Shown: positions 42,393 through 51,850, counted from the stretch's first letter. The stretch: DNA of 64,000 nucleotides from Erythrobacter sp. (GCF_011765465.1 NZ_CP050265.1:1674001-1738000), one strand, 5' to 3'. The notes: generated by a model from the letters alone, not told the origin. A program made the numbers and translations.

Positions 42393-42776
42393 CTAGACCT
42401 CGCCCAGCGGACGTTCGCGGTGGAGCGTGATGCCGATGCTCTCCCCGGCCTCGGCAATGGCGAGCTTGACGATCTTGACCGTCACCGCCTCGACGCGCGC
42501 ATCCTGCACGAACAGCGTCTCGCAGATATGGTCCGCAACCGCCTCGATCAGCTTGAAATGGACGCCTTTTGGCAGGCCATCGGAAGCGGCGAACTTCAGG
42601 TCCATGTAGTTCTTGCTGGCATCCAATGGCGTGTCGGGATCGTAGCGGTCGGCGACCTCGTAGCGCGCCTGCACCGTGATGCGCAGCGGCTGCGGCTTGC
42701 CGGTTTCTTCCGAATAGATGCCGGTCAGGACATCGACTTCGAGATCGGCGACTTCGAGAGTGAGCGAATCGGTCAT
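42393..42776 (-). CDS. folB: Dihydroneopterin aldolase-type protein
   Basis: 127 residues with the FolB tunnelling fold: LEVADLEVDVLTGIYSEE, DASKNYMDLKFAA, LIEAVADHICETLF and VKIVKLAIAEAGESIGI. FolB converts dihydroneopterin to hydroxymethyldihydropterin in folate synthesis. The typical catalytic Glu near GIYSEE and a Lys in VKIVKL are present, but the usual AxxPxxP end is altered, so a FolX-like or diverged role remains possible. The start is MTDSLTLEV; MHAMTD nine bases upstream is an alternative. Confidence 0.83.
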   Translation of the reverse strand: MTDSLTLEVADLEVDVLTGIYSEETGKPQPLRITVQARYEVADRYDPDTPLDASKNYMDLKFAASDGLPKGVHFKLIEAVADHICETLFVQDARVEAVTVKIVKLAIAEAGESIGITLHRERPLGEV

Positions 42777-42793
42777 TGCGTGCATGAGCGCCC

Positions 42794-43708
42794 TTAGCCC
42801 GGATTGCTCCACCGCGCGAAGATCGCGGTCGGCAGGCGGCGCCGGGGTGCGTCTCCCGCCGGTTCCTCCAGCACCGCAAGGTCGCCGTGCTCGATGGTTC
42901 CGGGCAGGTGCGCGAGCGCTTCTTCCATCAGCCCGGCCAATGCGAGGCTGCTCATGCGCACGGCATAGACGGTGAGGAAGAGAAAGCGGCTGTCCGCATC
43001 GAGCAGCTTGGCGCAGTCGTGGACGAGGCCCGGCAGCCCTTCCTCAAGCCGCCACGTCTCGTTCTTCGGCCCGCGCCCGAATTTCGGCGGGTCGAGGATG
43101 ATGCCGTCATAGCGCCGCTGCCGCCGCACCTCGCGCGCGGTGAATTTCGCCGCGTCGTCGACCAGCCAGCGGATGGGGCGGTCCTCCATGCCCGACAGGG
43201 CGGCGTTGTCGCGCGCCTGCGCGACCGATTTCTTCGAGGCGTCCACGTGCGTGACGCGCCCGTGGCGCGACAGGGCGAGCGTGCCGAGGCCGGTATAGCC
43301 GAACAGGTTGAGCGTTTCGGCCTCGTCCATCCCTGCAAGGCATCCGCGCATCCAGTCCCACACCACCGCCATGTCGGGGAAGAATTGCAGGTGACGGAAC
43401 GGCGTCGGGCGAGCGGTGAAGCGGACCTCGTTCCATGCGAGTTCCCAGCCCTTTTCCGGCACGCCCTGCGCGAAATCCCAGCGCCCGCCGCCGTCCTCGT
43501 CCGAGCCGGGCACGAATTCGCCCGCCGCCTGCCAGTCGGCCCCGGTTTCACCGACAAGGCGCGGTTGCCACAGCGCCTGCGGCTCGGGGCGAATGAAGGC
43601 GTGGGGGCCGAAGGCTTCGAGCTTGCGCCCCGCCCCGCTGTCGATCAGGCGGTAGGCATCCCAGCCATGGCATTCCATCACGAGAGGGTCGGGCGCGAGA
43701 CGCGCCAT
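42794..43708 (-). CDS. Class I SAM-dependent RNA methyltransferase (RlmI/RlmK-like)
   Basis: 304 residues. SAM motif I is LNLFGYTGLGTLALS near 170, then HVDASKKSVAQARDN, LVDDAAKFT and the catalytic-type IILDPPKFGRGPKNETW. This is the pattern of 23S rRNA m5C or m7G methyltransferases without an N-terminal PUA domain. The ATG shares one base with the thrC stop (TAATG), which fixes the start; a longer frame runs into thrC. Confidence 0.86.
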   Translation of the reverse strand: MARLAPDPLVMECHGWDAYRLIDSGAGRKLEAFGPHAFIRPEPQALWQPRLVGETGADWQAAGEFVPGSDEDGGGRWDFAQGVPEKGWELAWNEVRFTARPTPFRHLQFFPDMAVVWDWMRGCLAGMDEAETLNLFGYTGLGTLALSRHGRVTHVDASKKSVAQARDNAALSGMEDRPIRWLVDDAAKFTAREVRRQRRYDGIILDPPKFGRGPKNETWRLEEGLPGLVHDCAKLLDADSRFLFLTVYAVRMSSLALAGLMEEALAHLPGTIEHGDLAVLEEPAGDAPRRRLPTAIFARWSNPG

Positions 43709-45132
43709 TACGCCTTCGCTTCGCGCGCCAGCGCGTGTTCGAGCACGAAGTCGCGGGCTGCCTCGTAATCGCCCGAAAGCTCGGTGACGCTTTCTTCGCG
43801 CCCGAACAGGTCGCCCACGCGCGGGGGCAGGTTCGGGCGCACGCCGATCGCGCGCTCGACCGCCTCGCGGAACTTGGCCGGGTGCGCGGTGGCGAGCGTC
43901 ACCATCGGCACGGCAGGGTCGACTTCGCCCGCAGCGGTCGCCTCGCGCGCCGCGCTGAGGCCGACCGCCGTATGCGGATCGATGATCTGCCCTGCCGCCT
44001 GGTGCGCCCACTGGATCGCGCGCGCGGTCGCGTCCTGGTCGGCGCTGAGACCGAGGAACAGCCGCGCCGCGCCTTCGGCCTGGGCATTGGTGAGCTGCAT
44101 CGCACGGGTCTTGGCAAAGCCCGCCATCTGCTGAGCCATCGCCGCCCCGTCGCGCCCGCCGCAGTCGAACAGCAGCCGTTCGAAATTGGAGGAGACCTGG
44201 ATGTCCATCGAGGGGGTGATGGTGGGCGTCACGCCGCTCGCCGAATAGTCGCCGCGGGTGAGCGCGCGCACGAGGATGTCGTTGACGTTGGTCGCGACCA
44301 CCAGCCGCTCGACCGGAAGGCCCATGCGCTGCGCGACATAGCCCGCGAAGACGTCGCCGAAATTGCCGGTCGGCACGCTGTAGGCGACGCTGCGGTCGGG
44401 TGCGCCCAGCTGGACGGCGGAATAGAAGTAATAGACCACCTGCGCCATCAGCCGCGCCCAGTTGATCGAATTGACCGCGCCGAGCCGCAGCGGTTCGTTC
44501 ACCGCGGGATCGCCGAACATCCGCTTCACGTGCGCCTGCGCGTCGTCGAAGCTGCCTTCGATGGCGAGGTTATGGACGTTTGGCGCGCGCACGGTCGTCA
44601 TCTGGCGGCGCTGGACCTCGCTCACCCGGCCCTTGGGGTGGAGCATGAAGATCTCGACCCGCTCCAGCCCCGCGACCGCGCGGATCGCGGCGGAGCCCGT
44701 GTCCCCGCTGGTCGCGCCGACGATGGTGAGCCGCTCGCCGCGCCGCTCGAGGAATGTCTCGAACAGCCGCCCGAGCAATTGCAGCGCGACATCCTTGAAG
44801 GCGAGCGTGGGACCGTGGAAGAGTTCGAGCAGCCAGTGGCGGTCGTCGAGCTGGACCAGCGGCGTGACGGCAGCGTGGGCGAAGGGCTCGCCGTAGACTT
44901 CGCGGCAGATGGCGGTCAGCTCGCTTTCCGAAAGACTGTCGCCGACGAAGGGCTGCATCACCCGCACCGCGACCTGCCAATAGGCGAGCCCGCGCAGATC
45001 GCGGATCTCGGCCTCGGTGAACCGCGGCCATTCGCGCGGCAGGTAGAGGCCCCCGTCGCTCGCGAGCCCCGCCAGCGTCACCCCTTCGAAATCGAGCGCG
45101 GGCGCGCTCCCCCGTGTGGATACGTATTCCAT
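43708..45132 (-). CDS. thrC: Threonine synthase
   Basis: 474 residues, PLP-dependent; it converts O-phosphohomoserine to threonine. The Schiff-base Lys113 lies in FHGPTLAFKDVALQ, the phosphate-binding loop in GATSGDTGSAAI, and the N-terminal YVSTRG is typical of this class. The tail VTELSGDYEAARDFVLEHA is also conserved. It sits 49 bases downstream of the SURF1 gene and overlaps the methyltransferase start. Confidence 0.96.
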   Translation of the reverse strand: MEYVSTRGSAPALDFEGVTLAGLASDGGLYLPREWPRFTEAEIRDLRGLAYWQVAVRVMQPFVGDSLSESELTAICREVYGEPFAHAAVTPLVQLDDRHWLLELFHGPTLAFKDVALQLLGRLFETFLERRGERLTIVGATSGDTGSAAIRAVAGLERVEIFMLHPKGRVSEVQRRQMTTVRAPNVHNLAIEGSFDDAQAHVKRMFGDPAVNEPLRLGAVNSINWARLMAQVVYYFYSAVQLGAPDRSVAYSVPTGNFGDVFAGYVAQRMGLPVERLVVATNVNDILVRALTRGDYSASGVTPTITPSMDIQVSSNFERLLFDCGGRDGAAMAQQMAGFAKTRAMQLTNAQAEGAARLFLGLSADQDATARAIQWAHQAAGQIIDPHTAVGLSAAREATAAGEVDPAVPMVTLATAHPAKFREAVERAIGVRPNLPPRVGDLFGREESVTELSGDYEAARDFVLEHALAREAKA

Positions 45133-45181
45133 GGGGTAGTGCGGTTAGCGCCCCGCGTGCCGCGCGGCAATGGCGGGCGGG

Positions 45182-45760
45182 TTACGCCGTCTCATTTCGC
45201 CCCTTCAGCCGGGTGCGAAGCGCGAGCGCGTAAATGACGAGCGCGGTCAGCGCGAAGAAGAACCACTGCCCGGCATAGGCGAGGTGATTGTTGGGAAGGT
45301 CCGCAGGATCGGGCGCGGCGAGAGGCGCAAGATCGGCGATTGGCGGGTCGGCAACAAGACGCGGTCCCGGCGCTATCACGCCGCTGACCATCCCTCCCTG
45401 CCACTCGGGAGCGGCAAGGTCGCGCGCGAACCCAAGATCGACGGTCACCGCTGCATCGCTGCCCGCCATTTCGCAGGTGACGCGCATGGCCCAGCCCTTG
45501 GCCCCGTTGGCAGCGGTTCCGGCGACCGGCTCGCTATCGATCACCTGCTGGCAGTCGATCACGGAGCGGCGGAACCAGACGGCCTCGCCCTTGCCGGCCA
45601 CTGGGAACGGCACCATTTCCTGGGACTCGCTCGCCGCTTCATAGCGCGCCAGAAGCGCCTCCTTCTCGTCCTTGCGGCCAAGCTGCCAGATGCCGAGGCC
45701 GATCATCGTGGCGACGGCGGCGAGGACGAGGATGGTGGGAAGGACGGGCAGGCGTTTCAT
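45182..45760 (-). CDS. SURF1-family cytochrome oxidase assembly protein
   Basis: 192 residues with one membrane helix at each end (about 8-25 and 165-182) and a periplasmic domain between, the SURF1 layout. GIWQLGRKDEKEALLARYE and the late NNHLAYAGQWFFFALTALVIY are SURF1 hallmarks. SURF1 helps insert heme a into subunit I. It is shorter than many members (about 230-250). Its start overlaps the DUF983 stop by four bases. Confidence 0.88.
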   Translation of the reverse strand: MKRLPVLPTILVLAAVATMIGLGIWQLGRKDEKEALLARYEAASESQEMVPFPVAGKGEAVWFRRSVIDCQQVIDSEPVAGTAANGAKGWAMRVTCEMAGSDAAVTVDLGFARDLAAPEWQGGMVSGVIAPGPRLVADPPIADLAPLAAPDPADLPNNHLAYAGQWFFFALTALVIYALALRTRLKGRNETA

Positions 45761-46131
45761 CGGGCAAGGTGCTCCTCGTATTGGCGATAGAGCAGCGCGG
45801 TGCGGTAAAAGCGCAGCGCGAAGATCACGCCGCCCACCGTAATCGGCGCCCAGACCAGCGCCGAGAGCCACAGGGGCGGCCTCAGCAGCGCGTCGATCCC
45901 GAGCGCCGCGCCGATCAGAAGCGCCGCCAGCACCATTGTAAACAGACCCGCCAGACGCCCGCCGCGCTCCAGCGCGCCGAGGTCGAGCCCGCACGCCTCG
46001 CAGGCGAGCGCGATCCGCGCCGGCGCCTCGAACAGGGTGCGCGCGCCGCAGCGGGGGCACAAACCGAAAAGGGCAGCCCGGCCAAGGCCCGGCTGCCCCT
46101 TTTCAGCATCAGGGCCGGAGCCCCGGTCCAT
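45757..46131 (-). CDS. DUF983 membrane protein
   Basis: 124 residues: two CxxC knuckles (LCPRCGARTLF and LACEACGLDL) that probably bind zinc, followed by two membrane helices (about 60-80 and 85-105). DUF983 proteins are commonly encoded between cytochrome oxidase subunit III and SURF1, as here, and are thought to act in oxidase assembly. The ATG shares one base with the coxC stop (TGATG). Confidence 0.88.
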   Translation of the reverse strand: MDRGSGPDAEKGQPGLGRAALFGLCPRCGARTLFEAPARIALACEACGLDLGALERGGRLAGLFTMVLAALLIGAALGIDALLRPPLWLSALVWAPITVGGVIFALRFYRTALLYRQYEEHLAR

Positions 46132-46961
46132 CAGTGGTATTCGGCGCCCCAGCCGCCCCAGACATAGACGGCGATGAACAGGAACAGCCACACCACGTCG
46201 ACGAAGTGCCAGTACCACGCCGCCGCTTCGAAGCCGAAGTGCTGGCGCGGGGTGAAGTGGCCGAGATAGGCGCGATAGAGGCACACGGCGAGGAAGATCG
46301 TGCCGACGATCACGTGGAAGCCGTGGAAGCCGGTCGCCATGTAGAACGCGCTCGAATAGGTGTTGCCGCCGAAAGCGAACGGCGCGACCGCGTATTCATA
46401 GGCCTGGATAAAGCTGAACAGCACGCCCAGCGCGATGGTCGCCCACAGGCCCTGCTTCAGACCCTTGCGGTCGCCGTGGATAAGCGAGTGGTGCGCCCAG
46501 GTCACGGTCGTGCCCGAGCACAGCAGGATCAGCGTGTTGAGCAGCGGCAGCGCGAAGGGATCGAGCACTTCCTCGATCGCCTTGGGCGGCCACACGCCGC
46601 CGATCACGTCGGTCAGGGTCGAGGGGAACAGCGAGAAATCGAACCACGCCCAGAACCAGCCGACGAAGAACATGACTTCCGACGCGATGAACAGGATCAT
46701 GCCGTAGCGCATATGCAGCTGCACCACCGGCGTGTGGTCGCCGCGCTGGGCTTCGACGACGATGTTCTTGAACCACATGAAGAACGTGGCGATGAGGCCC
46801 GCAAGCCCGGCCCACATGACAATCGCGGCCATGTTGCCGAACAGGTCGGGATACCAGCTCAGCACCATCCCCGAGGTGAAGGTCAGCGCCGAGAGGGATC
46901 CGACCAGCGGCCAGATGTCCGGCTCGAGGATGTGATAGTCGTGGTTTACATTGCCTGCCAT
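46131..46961 (-). CDS. ctaE: Cytochrome c oxidase subunit III
   Basis: 276 residues with seven membrane helices. Hallmarks are MRYGMILFIASEVMFFVGWFWAWF, the subunit III pattern around a conserved Glu, and YMATGFHGFHVIVGTIFL near the C-terminus. It is part of the aa3-type terminal oxidase core. The upstream neighbour is ctaG, 40 bases away. Confidence 0.96.
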   Translation of the reverse strand: MAGNVNHDYHILEPDIWPLVGSLSALTFTSGMVLSWYPDLFGNMAAIVMWAGLAGLIATFFMWFKNIVVEAQRGDHTPVVQLHMRYGMILFIASEVMFFVGWFWAWFDFSLFPSTLTDVIGGVWPPKAIEEVLDPFALPLLNTLILLCSGTTVTWAHHSLIHGDRKGLKQGLWATIALGVLFSFIQAYEYAVAPFAFGGNTYSSAFYMATGFHGFHVIVGTIFLAVCLYRAYLGHFTPRQHFGFEAAAWYWHFVDVVWLFLFIAVYVWGGWGAEYH

Positions 46962-47001
46962 TTTTCTCGTTCCCGTCCCTTAGGAATCAGCGGTTGATCG
47001 G

Positions 47002-47592
47002 TTACCGCGCGCGGCCGTTCGTTACGGGCTCTTTCGCGCGATGGAAAGTGTAGCTCAGGGTGATCTGCTCGACGTCCTTCATGAACTCGTCCTGTTCGAT
47101 CGCCGGGTCGACGTAGAACAGCACGGGCATATGGACTTCCTCGCCCGGCTGCAGCGTCTGTTCGGTGAAGCAAAAGCACTGCACCTTGTTGAAATAGAGC
47201 CCGGCCTGCGCGGGTTCGACGTTGAAGGTCGCCGTGCCGGTGATGGGTGTGTCGGAATTGTTGATCGCGGTGTAGGTCGCGATGTCGCGCTCGCCGATGC
47301 GGACGGTCTCGGTCACCTGGTCGGGGGCGAAGGTCCACGGCATCCCGCTCGCGGTCGACCCGTCGAAACGGATCGAGATGGTCCGCCCCGAGCCCGCGGC
47401 GGCGGCGCGCGCGGCGTCTTCCTCGCTGGCGACCTGCGTCGTGCCGGCAAAGCCCGTCACCCGGCAGAACAGGTCGTAAAGCGGGACCGCGGCATAGCCG
47501 AGGCCGAGCATGAACAGTGCGAAAAGCCCGGCATAGATCCCGGTGCGCAGGTTGCGGCGCGATGTGTCGCGGTCGAGGGTCGCCGTGCTCAT
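47002..47592 (-). CDS. ctaG: Cytochrome c oxidase copper chaperone CtaG (Cox11)
   Basis: 196 residues: an N-terminal anchor helix (about 16-36), then a periplasmic Ig-like domain with the copper-binding CFCF motif in KVQCFCFTEQTL, and MPVLFYVDPAI. It delivers copper to CuB of subunit I. The start lies one base after the stop of the 41-residue CoxF-like gene. Confidence 0.95.
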   Translation of the reverse strand: MSTATLDRDTSRRNLRTGIYAGLFALFMLGLGYAAVPLYDLFCRVTGFAGTTQVASEEDAARAAAAGSGRTISIRFDGSTASGMPWTFAPDQVTETVRIGERDIATYTAINNSDTPITGTATFNVEPAQAGLYFNKVQCFCFTEQTLQPGEEVHMPVLFYVDPAIEQDEFMKDVEQITLSYTFHRAKEPVTNGRAR

Positions 47593-47593
47593 G

Positions 47594-47719
47594 TCAGTCT
47601 CCCATCCTCACGAGGGTGATGGCGTAGAACAGCACCACGAAGAACAATAGCGTCCCGCCAACCACGAGGTTGCGGCTTTTGCGGCGACGCTTGAATTCCT
47701 CTTCCTCCTCCGGGGTCAT
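47594..47719 (-). CDS. 41-residue CoxF-like single-helix protein
   Basis: A very short gene fills the space between ctaB and ctaG. It encodes an acidic N-terminus (MTPEEEEEF), a basic patch (KRRRKSR) and one membrane helix ([20 protein letters not shown]), ending VRMGD. Its ATG overlaps the ctaB stop (ATGA) and its stop is one base before the ctaG ATG, so it is translationally coupled on both sides. Small single-span proteins at this place occur in many alphaproteobacterial cta operons (often called CoxF). A role in oxidase assembly is inferred from position alone. Confidence 0.8.
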   Translation of the reverse strand: MTPEEEEEFKRRRKSRNLVVGGTLLFFVVLFYAITLVRMGD

Positions 47720-48660
47720 GCCAGCATTCCGGGACCGATGAGGCCCTGCGCGAACAGCACGCGGTCAGCCACCAGCGCGGCGAACAGGGCGAAGAGGTAG
47801 TAGATCGAGAACTTGAAGAGCACCTTCTCCTCGCGCATCGCATCCTCCTCGCGCCGCTCGCGCAGGCCGACGGGAATGGCGAGCAGGGTGAAGAGCACCG
47901 AAAGCACGACCGCGACCGAGCCGTAGACCCAGCTCGTCCCGCCGATCGCCCAGGGCGCAATCGCGATGGGGGCGAGCAGGAGCGTGTAGAAGAGGATGTG
48001 CTGGCGCGTCGTCTTCTCGCCCGCGACCACGGGCAGCATGGGAATGCCGACCTTGGCGTAGTCCGACTTCACGAACAGCGCGAGCGCCCAGAAATGTGGC
48101 GGGGTCCAGAAGAAGATGATCGCGAACAGCAGCACCGGCATGGCGGTGATCTCGCCCGTCACCGCGACCCAGCCGATCAGCGGCGGAAACGCGCCCGCTC
48201 CGCCGCCGATGACGATGTTCTGCGGCGTGCGGGGTTTGAGCCACATGGTGTAGACGACCGCGTAATAGACGATCGCCACGGCCAGCGTGGCGGCGGCGAG
48301 CCAGCCGATCGCAACGCCCATCAGCACGACCGAGACCGCCGACAGGAACACGCCGAAATCGCGCGCGTCCTCGCGCCGCATCCGGCCTGCGGGCAGCGGG
48401 CGCTTGGCGGTGCGCTTCATGCCCTTGTCGATATCGGCTTCCCACCAGTGGTTGAGCGCCGCGGACCCGCCCGCGCCCATCGAGATCGCGAGGATCGCGG
48501 TGAAGCCGAGCACCGGGTGGATGCTCCCGGGCGCCGCCAGCAGGCCGCAGATCCCGGTGAAGATCACCAGCGTCATCACGCGCGGCTTGGTCAGCGTGAA
48601 GAAGTCACGCCATTCCGCCGGCATCGTCGCGGTGGTGATCGGGTTTGCTGCGTTCTGCAT
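47716..48660 (-). CDS. ctaB: Protoheme IX farnesyltransferase (heme O synthase)
   Basis: 314 residues, nine membrane helices, UbiA superfamily. The first Asp motif is [15 protein letters not shown] near 78-92; [20 protein letters not shown] and [13 protein letters not shown] follow. It converts heme B to heme O for the aa3 oxidase. It overlaps the CoxF-like start by four bases. Confidence 0.96.
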   Translation of the reverse strand: MQNAANPITTATMPAEWRDFFTLTKPRVMTLVIFTGICGLLAAPGSIHPVLGFTAILAISMGAGGSAALNHWWEADIDKGMKRTAKRPLPAGRMRREDARDFGVFLSAVSVVLMGVAIGWLAAATLAVAIVYYAVVYTMWLKPRTPQNIVIGGGAGAFPPLIGWVAVTGEITAMPVLLFAIIFFWTPPHFWALALFVKSDYAKVGIPMLPVVAGEKTTRQHILFYTLLLAPIAIAPWAIGGTSWVYGSVAVVLSVLFTLLAIPVGLRERREEDAMREEKVLFKFSIYYLFALFAALVADRVLFAQGLIGPGMLA

Positions 48661-48713
48661 CGTCGTGTTCTCTATTCGAAGGAAGGCGCACCCACCGGCG
48701 CGCCCTCCCCCTT

Positions 48714-48747
48714 GTTTCGCTTTCGAAACGGCCTCGCTGTGAGGCCG
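48714..48747 (-). promoter_or_regulatory. Two adjacent hairpins between coxA and ctaB
   Basis: GTTTCG/CGAAAC (48714-48719, 48724-48729) with a four-base loop and CGGCCTC/GAGGCCG (48729-48735, 48741-48747) with a five-base loop lie back to back in the 93-base coxA-ctaB gap. No U run follows. They may set mRNA ends or dampen downstream expression relative to subunit I. Confidence 0.5.
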
Positions 48748-48753
48748 CCCCCG

Positions 48754-50472
48754 TCAGGCGCCGGCCGGCTTTTCGCCCAGCGGACGGTGATCGTGGTAGT
48801 TGTGGTGGTCCTCGATCACCGGCAGCGTCTCGAACTGGTGGAACGGCGGCGGGCTCGGCAGCGTCCATTCGAGCGTGGTCGCGCCTTCGCCCCACGGATT
48901 GCCCTCGGCACGGCGGCCTGCGGCGAGCGAGTAGACGATGTTCACGAAGAAGAAGATCATCGAGAAGGCCATGATGTAATAGCCGTAGGTGCTCACTTGG
49001 TGCCACAGCGTGAAGGCTTCGGTGTAGTCGGGATAGCGCCGCGGCATCCCCTGCATCCCCAGGAAGTGCTGCGGGAAGAAGATCACGTTCACGCCGATGA
49101 AGAAGAACCAGAAGTGCAGGTGCGACAGCAGTTCCGAATGCATCCGCCCGCTCATCTTCGGGAACCAGTAGTAGAAGCCCGCGAACATCGAGAACACCGC
49201 GCCCATCGACAGCACGTAGTGGAAGTGCGCGACGACGTAGTAGGTGTCGTGCAGGTTGTCGTCGATCCCGCCGTTCGCCAGCACGACGCCGGTGACGCCG
49301 CCCACGGTGAACAGGAAGATGAAGCCGAGCGCCCAGACGAGCGGCGACTTGAATTCGAGGCTGCCGCCCCACATCGTCGCCACCCAGCTGAAGATCTTCA
49401 CGCCCGTCGGGACCGCGATGACCATGGTCGCGGCGGTGAAATACATCTTCGTGTTCACGTCGAGGCCGACGGTGTACATATGGTGCGCCCACACGATGAA
49501 GCCGACGACGCCGATCGCGACCATGGCGTAGGCCATGCCGAGATAGCCGAACACGGGCTTGCGGCTGAAGGTCGCGACGATCTGCGAGATCATGCCGAAG
49601 CCCGGCAGGATCATGATGTAGACCTCGGGGTGGCCGAAGAACCAGAACAGGTGCTGGTAGAGCACCGGGTCGCCGCCGCCCGCCGGGTCGAAGAAGGTCG
49701 TCCCGAAATTGCGGTCGGTCAGCAGCATGGTGATGGCAGCGGCCAGCACCGGCAGCGCGAGCAGCAGCAGGAAGGCCGTGACCAGCACCGACCACACGAA
49801 CAGCGGCATCTTGTGCAGCGTCATGCCCGGCGCGCGCATATTGAAGATGGTGGTGATGAAGTTGGTCGCACCAAGGATCGAGCCCGCGCCCGCAAGGTGG
49901 AGCGAGAAGATCGCGAAATCCACCGCCGGACCGGGGGCGCCGGTGGTCGAAAGCGGCGCATAGACCGTCCAGCCCACGCCCGCGCCGTTGCCCGCGCCGC
50001 CCGGCACGAACATCGAGAACAGCAGCGAGAAGAAGCCCGCCACGGTCAGCCAGAACGACACGTTGTTCATGCGCGGGAAGGCCATATCCGGCGCGCCGAT
50101 CATGAGCGGCACGAACCAGTTGCCGAAGCCGCCGATCATCGCCGGCATCACCATGAAGAACACCATGATGAGGCCGTGCGCGGTGATGAAGACGTTCCAC
50201 ATATGAAGCGCGGTGTTGAGATCCGCGCTGCCACCCATGAACCCGGCCCACCAGGTCAGATACTGAATCCCCGGCTCGGCCAGTTCGAGCCGCATGATGC
50301 CCGAAATCGCGCCGCCCACGATGCCCGCGATGATCGCGAAGATCAGGTAGAGCGTGCCGATATCCTTGTGGTTGGTCGACATGAACCAGCGGGCGAAGAA
50401 GCCCGGCTTGTGATCGGCGTGATCCGCGTGATCCTCGGTATGGATGTCGAAGCCTTCAGCAGTGGTGGCCAT
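48754..50472 (-). CDS. ctaD: Cytochrome c oxidase subunit I
   Basis: 572 residues, twelve membrane helices. [20 protein letters not shown] carries the CuB His, the crosslinked Tyr and the D-channel Glu, marking an A1-type aa3 oxidase. [24 protein letters not shown] and [12 protein letters not shown] contain further heme-binding and conserved segments. It is the catalytic subunit reducing O2 and pumping protons. It lies 51 bases downstream of coxB. Confidence 0.97.
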   Translation of the reverse strand: MATTAEGFDIHTEDHADHADHKPGFFARWFMSTNHKDIGTLYLIFAIIAGIVGGAISGIMRLELAEPGIQYLTWWAGFMGGSADLNTALHMWNVFITAHGLIMVFFMVMPAMIGGFGNWFVPLMIGAPDMAFPRMNNVSFWLTVAGFFSLLFSMFVPGGAGNGAGVGWTVYAPLSTTGAPGPAVDFAIFSLHLAGAGSILGATNFITTIFNMRAPGMTLHKMPLFVWSVLVTAFLLLLALPVLAAAITMLLTDRNFGTTFFDPAGGGDPVLYQHLFWFFGHPEVYIMILPGFGMISQIVATFSRKPVFGYLGMAYAMVAIGVVGFIVWAHHMYTVGLDVNTKMYFTAATMVIAVPTGVKIFSWVATMWGGSLEFKSPLVWALGFIFLFTVGGVTGVVLANGGIDDNLHDTYYVVAHFHYVLSMGAVFSMFAGFYYWFPKMSGRMHSELLSHLHFWFFFIGVNVIFFPQHFLGMQGMPRRYPDYTEAFTLWHQVSTYGYYIMAFSMIFFFVNIVYSLAAGRRAEGNPWGEGATTLEWTLPSPPPFHQFETLPVIEDHHNYHDHRPLGEKPAGA

Positions 50473-50523
50473 CGTGTCAGTCTCTCGGTCGGTTCGTATT
50501 CGGTCTGTTCGGATCGGGCGGGC

Positions 50524-51588
50524 TTACTCGGCAAGCGCGATTTCGGTCGCTTCCTCGGCCGGAGCCGCGTCCTCGGCGGGCGCTTCCTCGGCGGTCTCTT
50601 CGCCGGGCATCGTGCCGCCCTGCGAGGCCACCCATGCCGCGAATTCTTCGGGCGGGAGCGCCTCGATCGCGATCGGCATATAAGCGTGGCGGGTGCCGCA
50701 CAGCTCGCTGCACTGGCCGTAATAGACGCCCGGCTCCTCGATCGTGAGCAGCTTTTCATTGAGGCGGCCGGGGATCGCGTCCTGCTTGAACCACAGCGAC
50801 GGGACCGCGAAGGAGTGGATCACGTCCGCGCCGATCGTCTGGATGCGCAGCGGCACGCCCGCGGGCACGACCATGCGGTTGTCGACCGCGAGCTGCGGCG
50901 GCTCACCGTTCTTGATGGCGTCCGCATCGCTCAGCATATTCGAGATCACCTCGATCCCGCCGTGGTCGGGATAGGAATAGCCCCAATACCACTGGTAGCC
51001 CGTCGCCTTGATCGTGACCGCTTCTTCCGGCGGGGTTTCGTACTGGCGCGCAAGCAGCGTTAGCGAAGGCACCGCGATCACGACGAGGATAGCAGCCGGA
51101 ACGATCGTCCACACGACCTCGATCATGGTGTTGTGCGTAGTGCGCGAAGGCTCGGGATTGGCGCGGCGGCTGAAGCGCACCACGACATAGAGCAGCAGGC
51201 CCAGCACGAAGAGCGAGATCGCGGTGATGACCGGCAGCAGGAACCAGTCGTGCATCCACAGCGCGTATTGGCCGTCCTTGGAATACTGGTCCTGGAAGGT
51301 GAGCGACTTGGCCATCGCGCCCGGCTCGCCGCTGTTGGGGTCGGTCGGCATCCCCTTGTCCTTGGTCGGAGCCATCGGGACATAGGCGCCCTCGGCCTCG
51401 GGCGGCGTCGTCTCGCTCGCGACGACCTCGCCCTCGGCGGCGCTGGCGGGCGGTTCGCCGAAGACTTCGCCGCTGCCGGGCGCGGCGGTCATTTCGGCAG
51501 CGTCCTGCGCGAGGGAAGCGTGCGGCATGAAGACGACGGAAATCGCCGCCAGCAGCGACAGGGTAGCGAGTTTGATAGGGGCGTTCAT
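50524..51588 (-). CDS. ctaC: Cytochrome c oxidase subunit II
   Basis: 354 residues. A signal peptide (MNAPIKLATLSLLAAISV, ending SLA) precedes an Ala/Glu/Pro-rich segment of about 80, two membrane helices, then the CuA domain: GYQWYWGYSYPDHG and CSELCGTRHAYM with both Cys, His and Met ligands. The C-terminus carries an extra acidic Ala/Glu tail of about 25 residues. It accepts electrons from cytochrome c. ATG 51588 is used; 51597 (MGHMNAP) is an alternative. It heads the whole minus-strand run. Confidence 0.95.
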   Translation of the reverse strand: MNAPIKLATLSLLAAISVVFMPHASLAQDAAEMTAAPGSGEVFGEPPASAAEGEVVASETTPPEAEGAYVPMAPTKDKGMPTDPNSGEPGAMAKSLTFQDQYSKDGQYALWMHDWFLLPVITAISLFVLGLLLYVVVRFSRRANPEPSRTTHNTMIEVVWTIVPAAILVVIAVPSLTLLARQYETPPEEAVTIKATGYQWYWGYSYPDHGGIEVISNMLSDADAIKNGEPPQLAVDNRMVVPAGVPLRIQTIGADVIHSFAVPSLWFKQDAIPGRLNEKLLTIEEPGVYYGQCSELCGTRHAYMPIAIEALPPEEFAAWVASQGGTMPGEETAEEAPAEDAAPAEEATEIALAE

Positions 51589-51760
51589 ATGACCCATCGT
51601 GATGTGCCTAAATCGTTGTCCAGATCTGATCCCATGTCGCCCCGCCTTTCGGCCCCGTCCAGAGGACCAGTGGGACAACGCGTGCCGACAGCTTTGCCAG
51701 CGTTGGCGCACCCCTTAGCCGCGCTTGCCCGGACCCTCAAGCGCTACTAGGGAGATTTTT

Positions 51761-51850
51761 ATGCAAGCTTCCGTGCCGCGCGCGCAAGCCCGCGCAATTC
51801 CGCGGGTTTTGCGGCGGCCCACCCCATTTTCGACAGGCCTTTCGAGATGA
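51761..51850 (+). CDS. 29-codon leader peptide ORF upstream of pyrE
   Basis: ATG at 51761 preceded by a strong ribosome binding site AGGGAGA (51749-51755) at five-base spacing. It encodes MQASVPRAQARA then IPRVLRRPTPFSTGLSR, and its TGA overlaps the pyrE ATG (ATGA). pyrE itself has no good ribosome binding site, so it probably depends on translation of this leader. A terminator-like hairpin lies within the ORF. The peptide has no recognisable domain; the arrangement, not the product, is the likely function. Confidence 0.6.
   Translation: MQASVPRAQARAIPRVLRRPTPFSTGLSR
51789..51810 (+). terminator. Candidate attenuator hairpin inside the pyrE leader
   Basis: CCCGCG (51789-51794), loop CAATTC, CGCGGG (51801-51806), then TTTT (51807-51810). 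It lies 10 to 17 codons into the leader ORF, where translating ribosomes closely following RNA polymerase would disrupt it, the geometry of pyrBI- and pyrE-type UTP-sensing attenuation in enterobacteria. Confidence 0.6.

Noticed and set aside
42388..42879. N-terminal extension of the Rossmann-like gene through folB
   Set aside because: The residues are Arg/Gly/His-rich and coincide with folB in another phase. GTG 42387 just after the folB stop is a better start.
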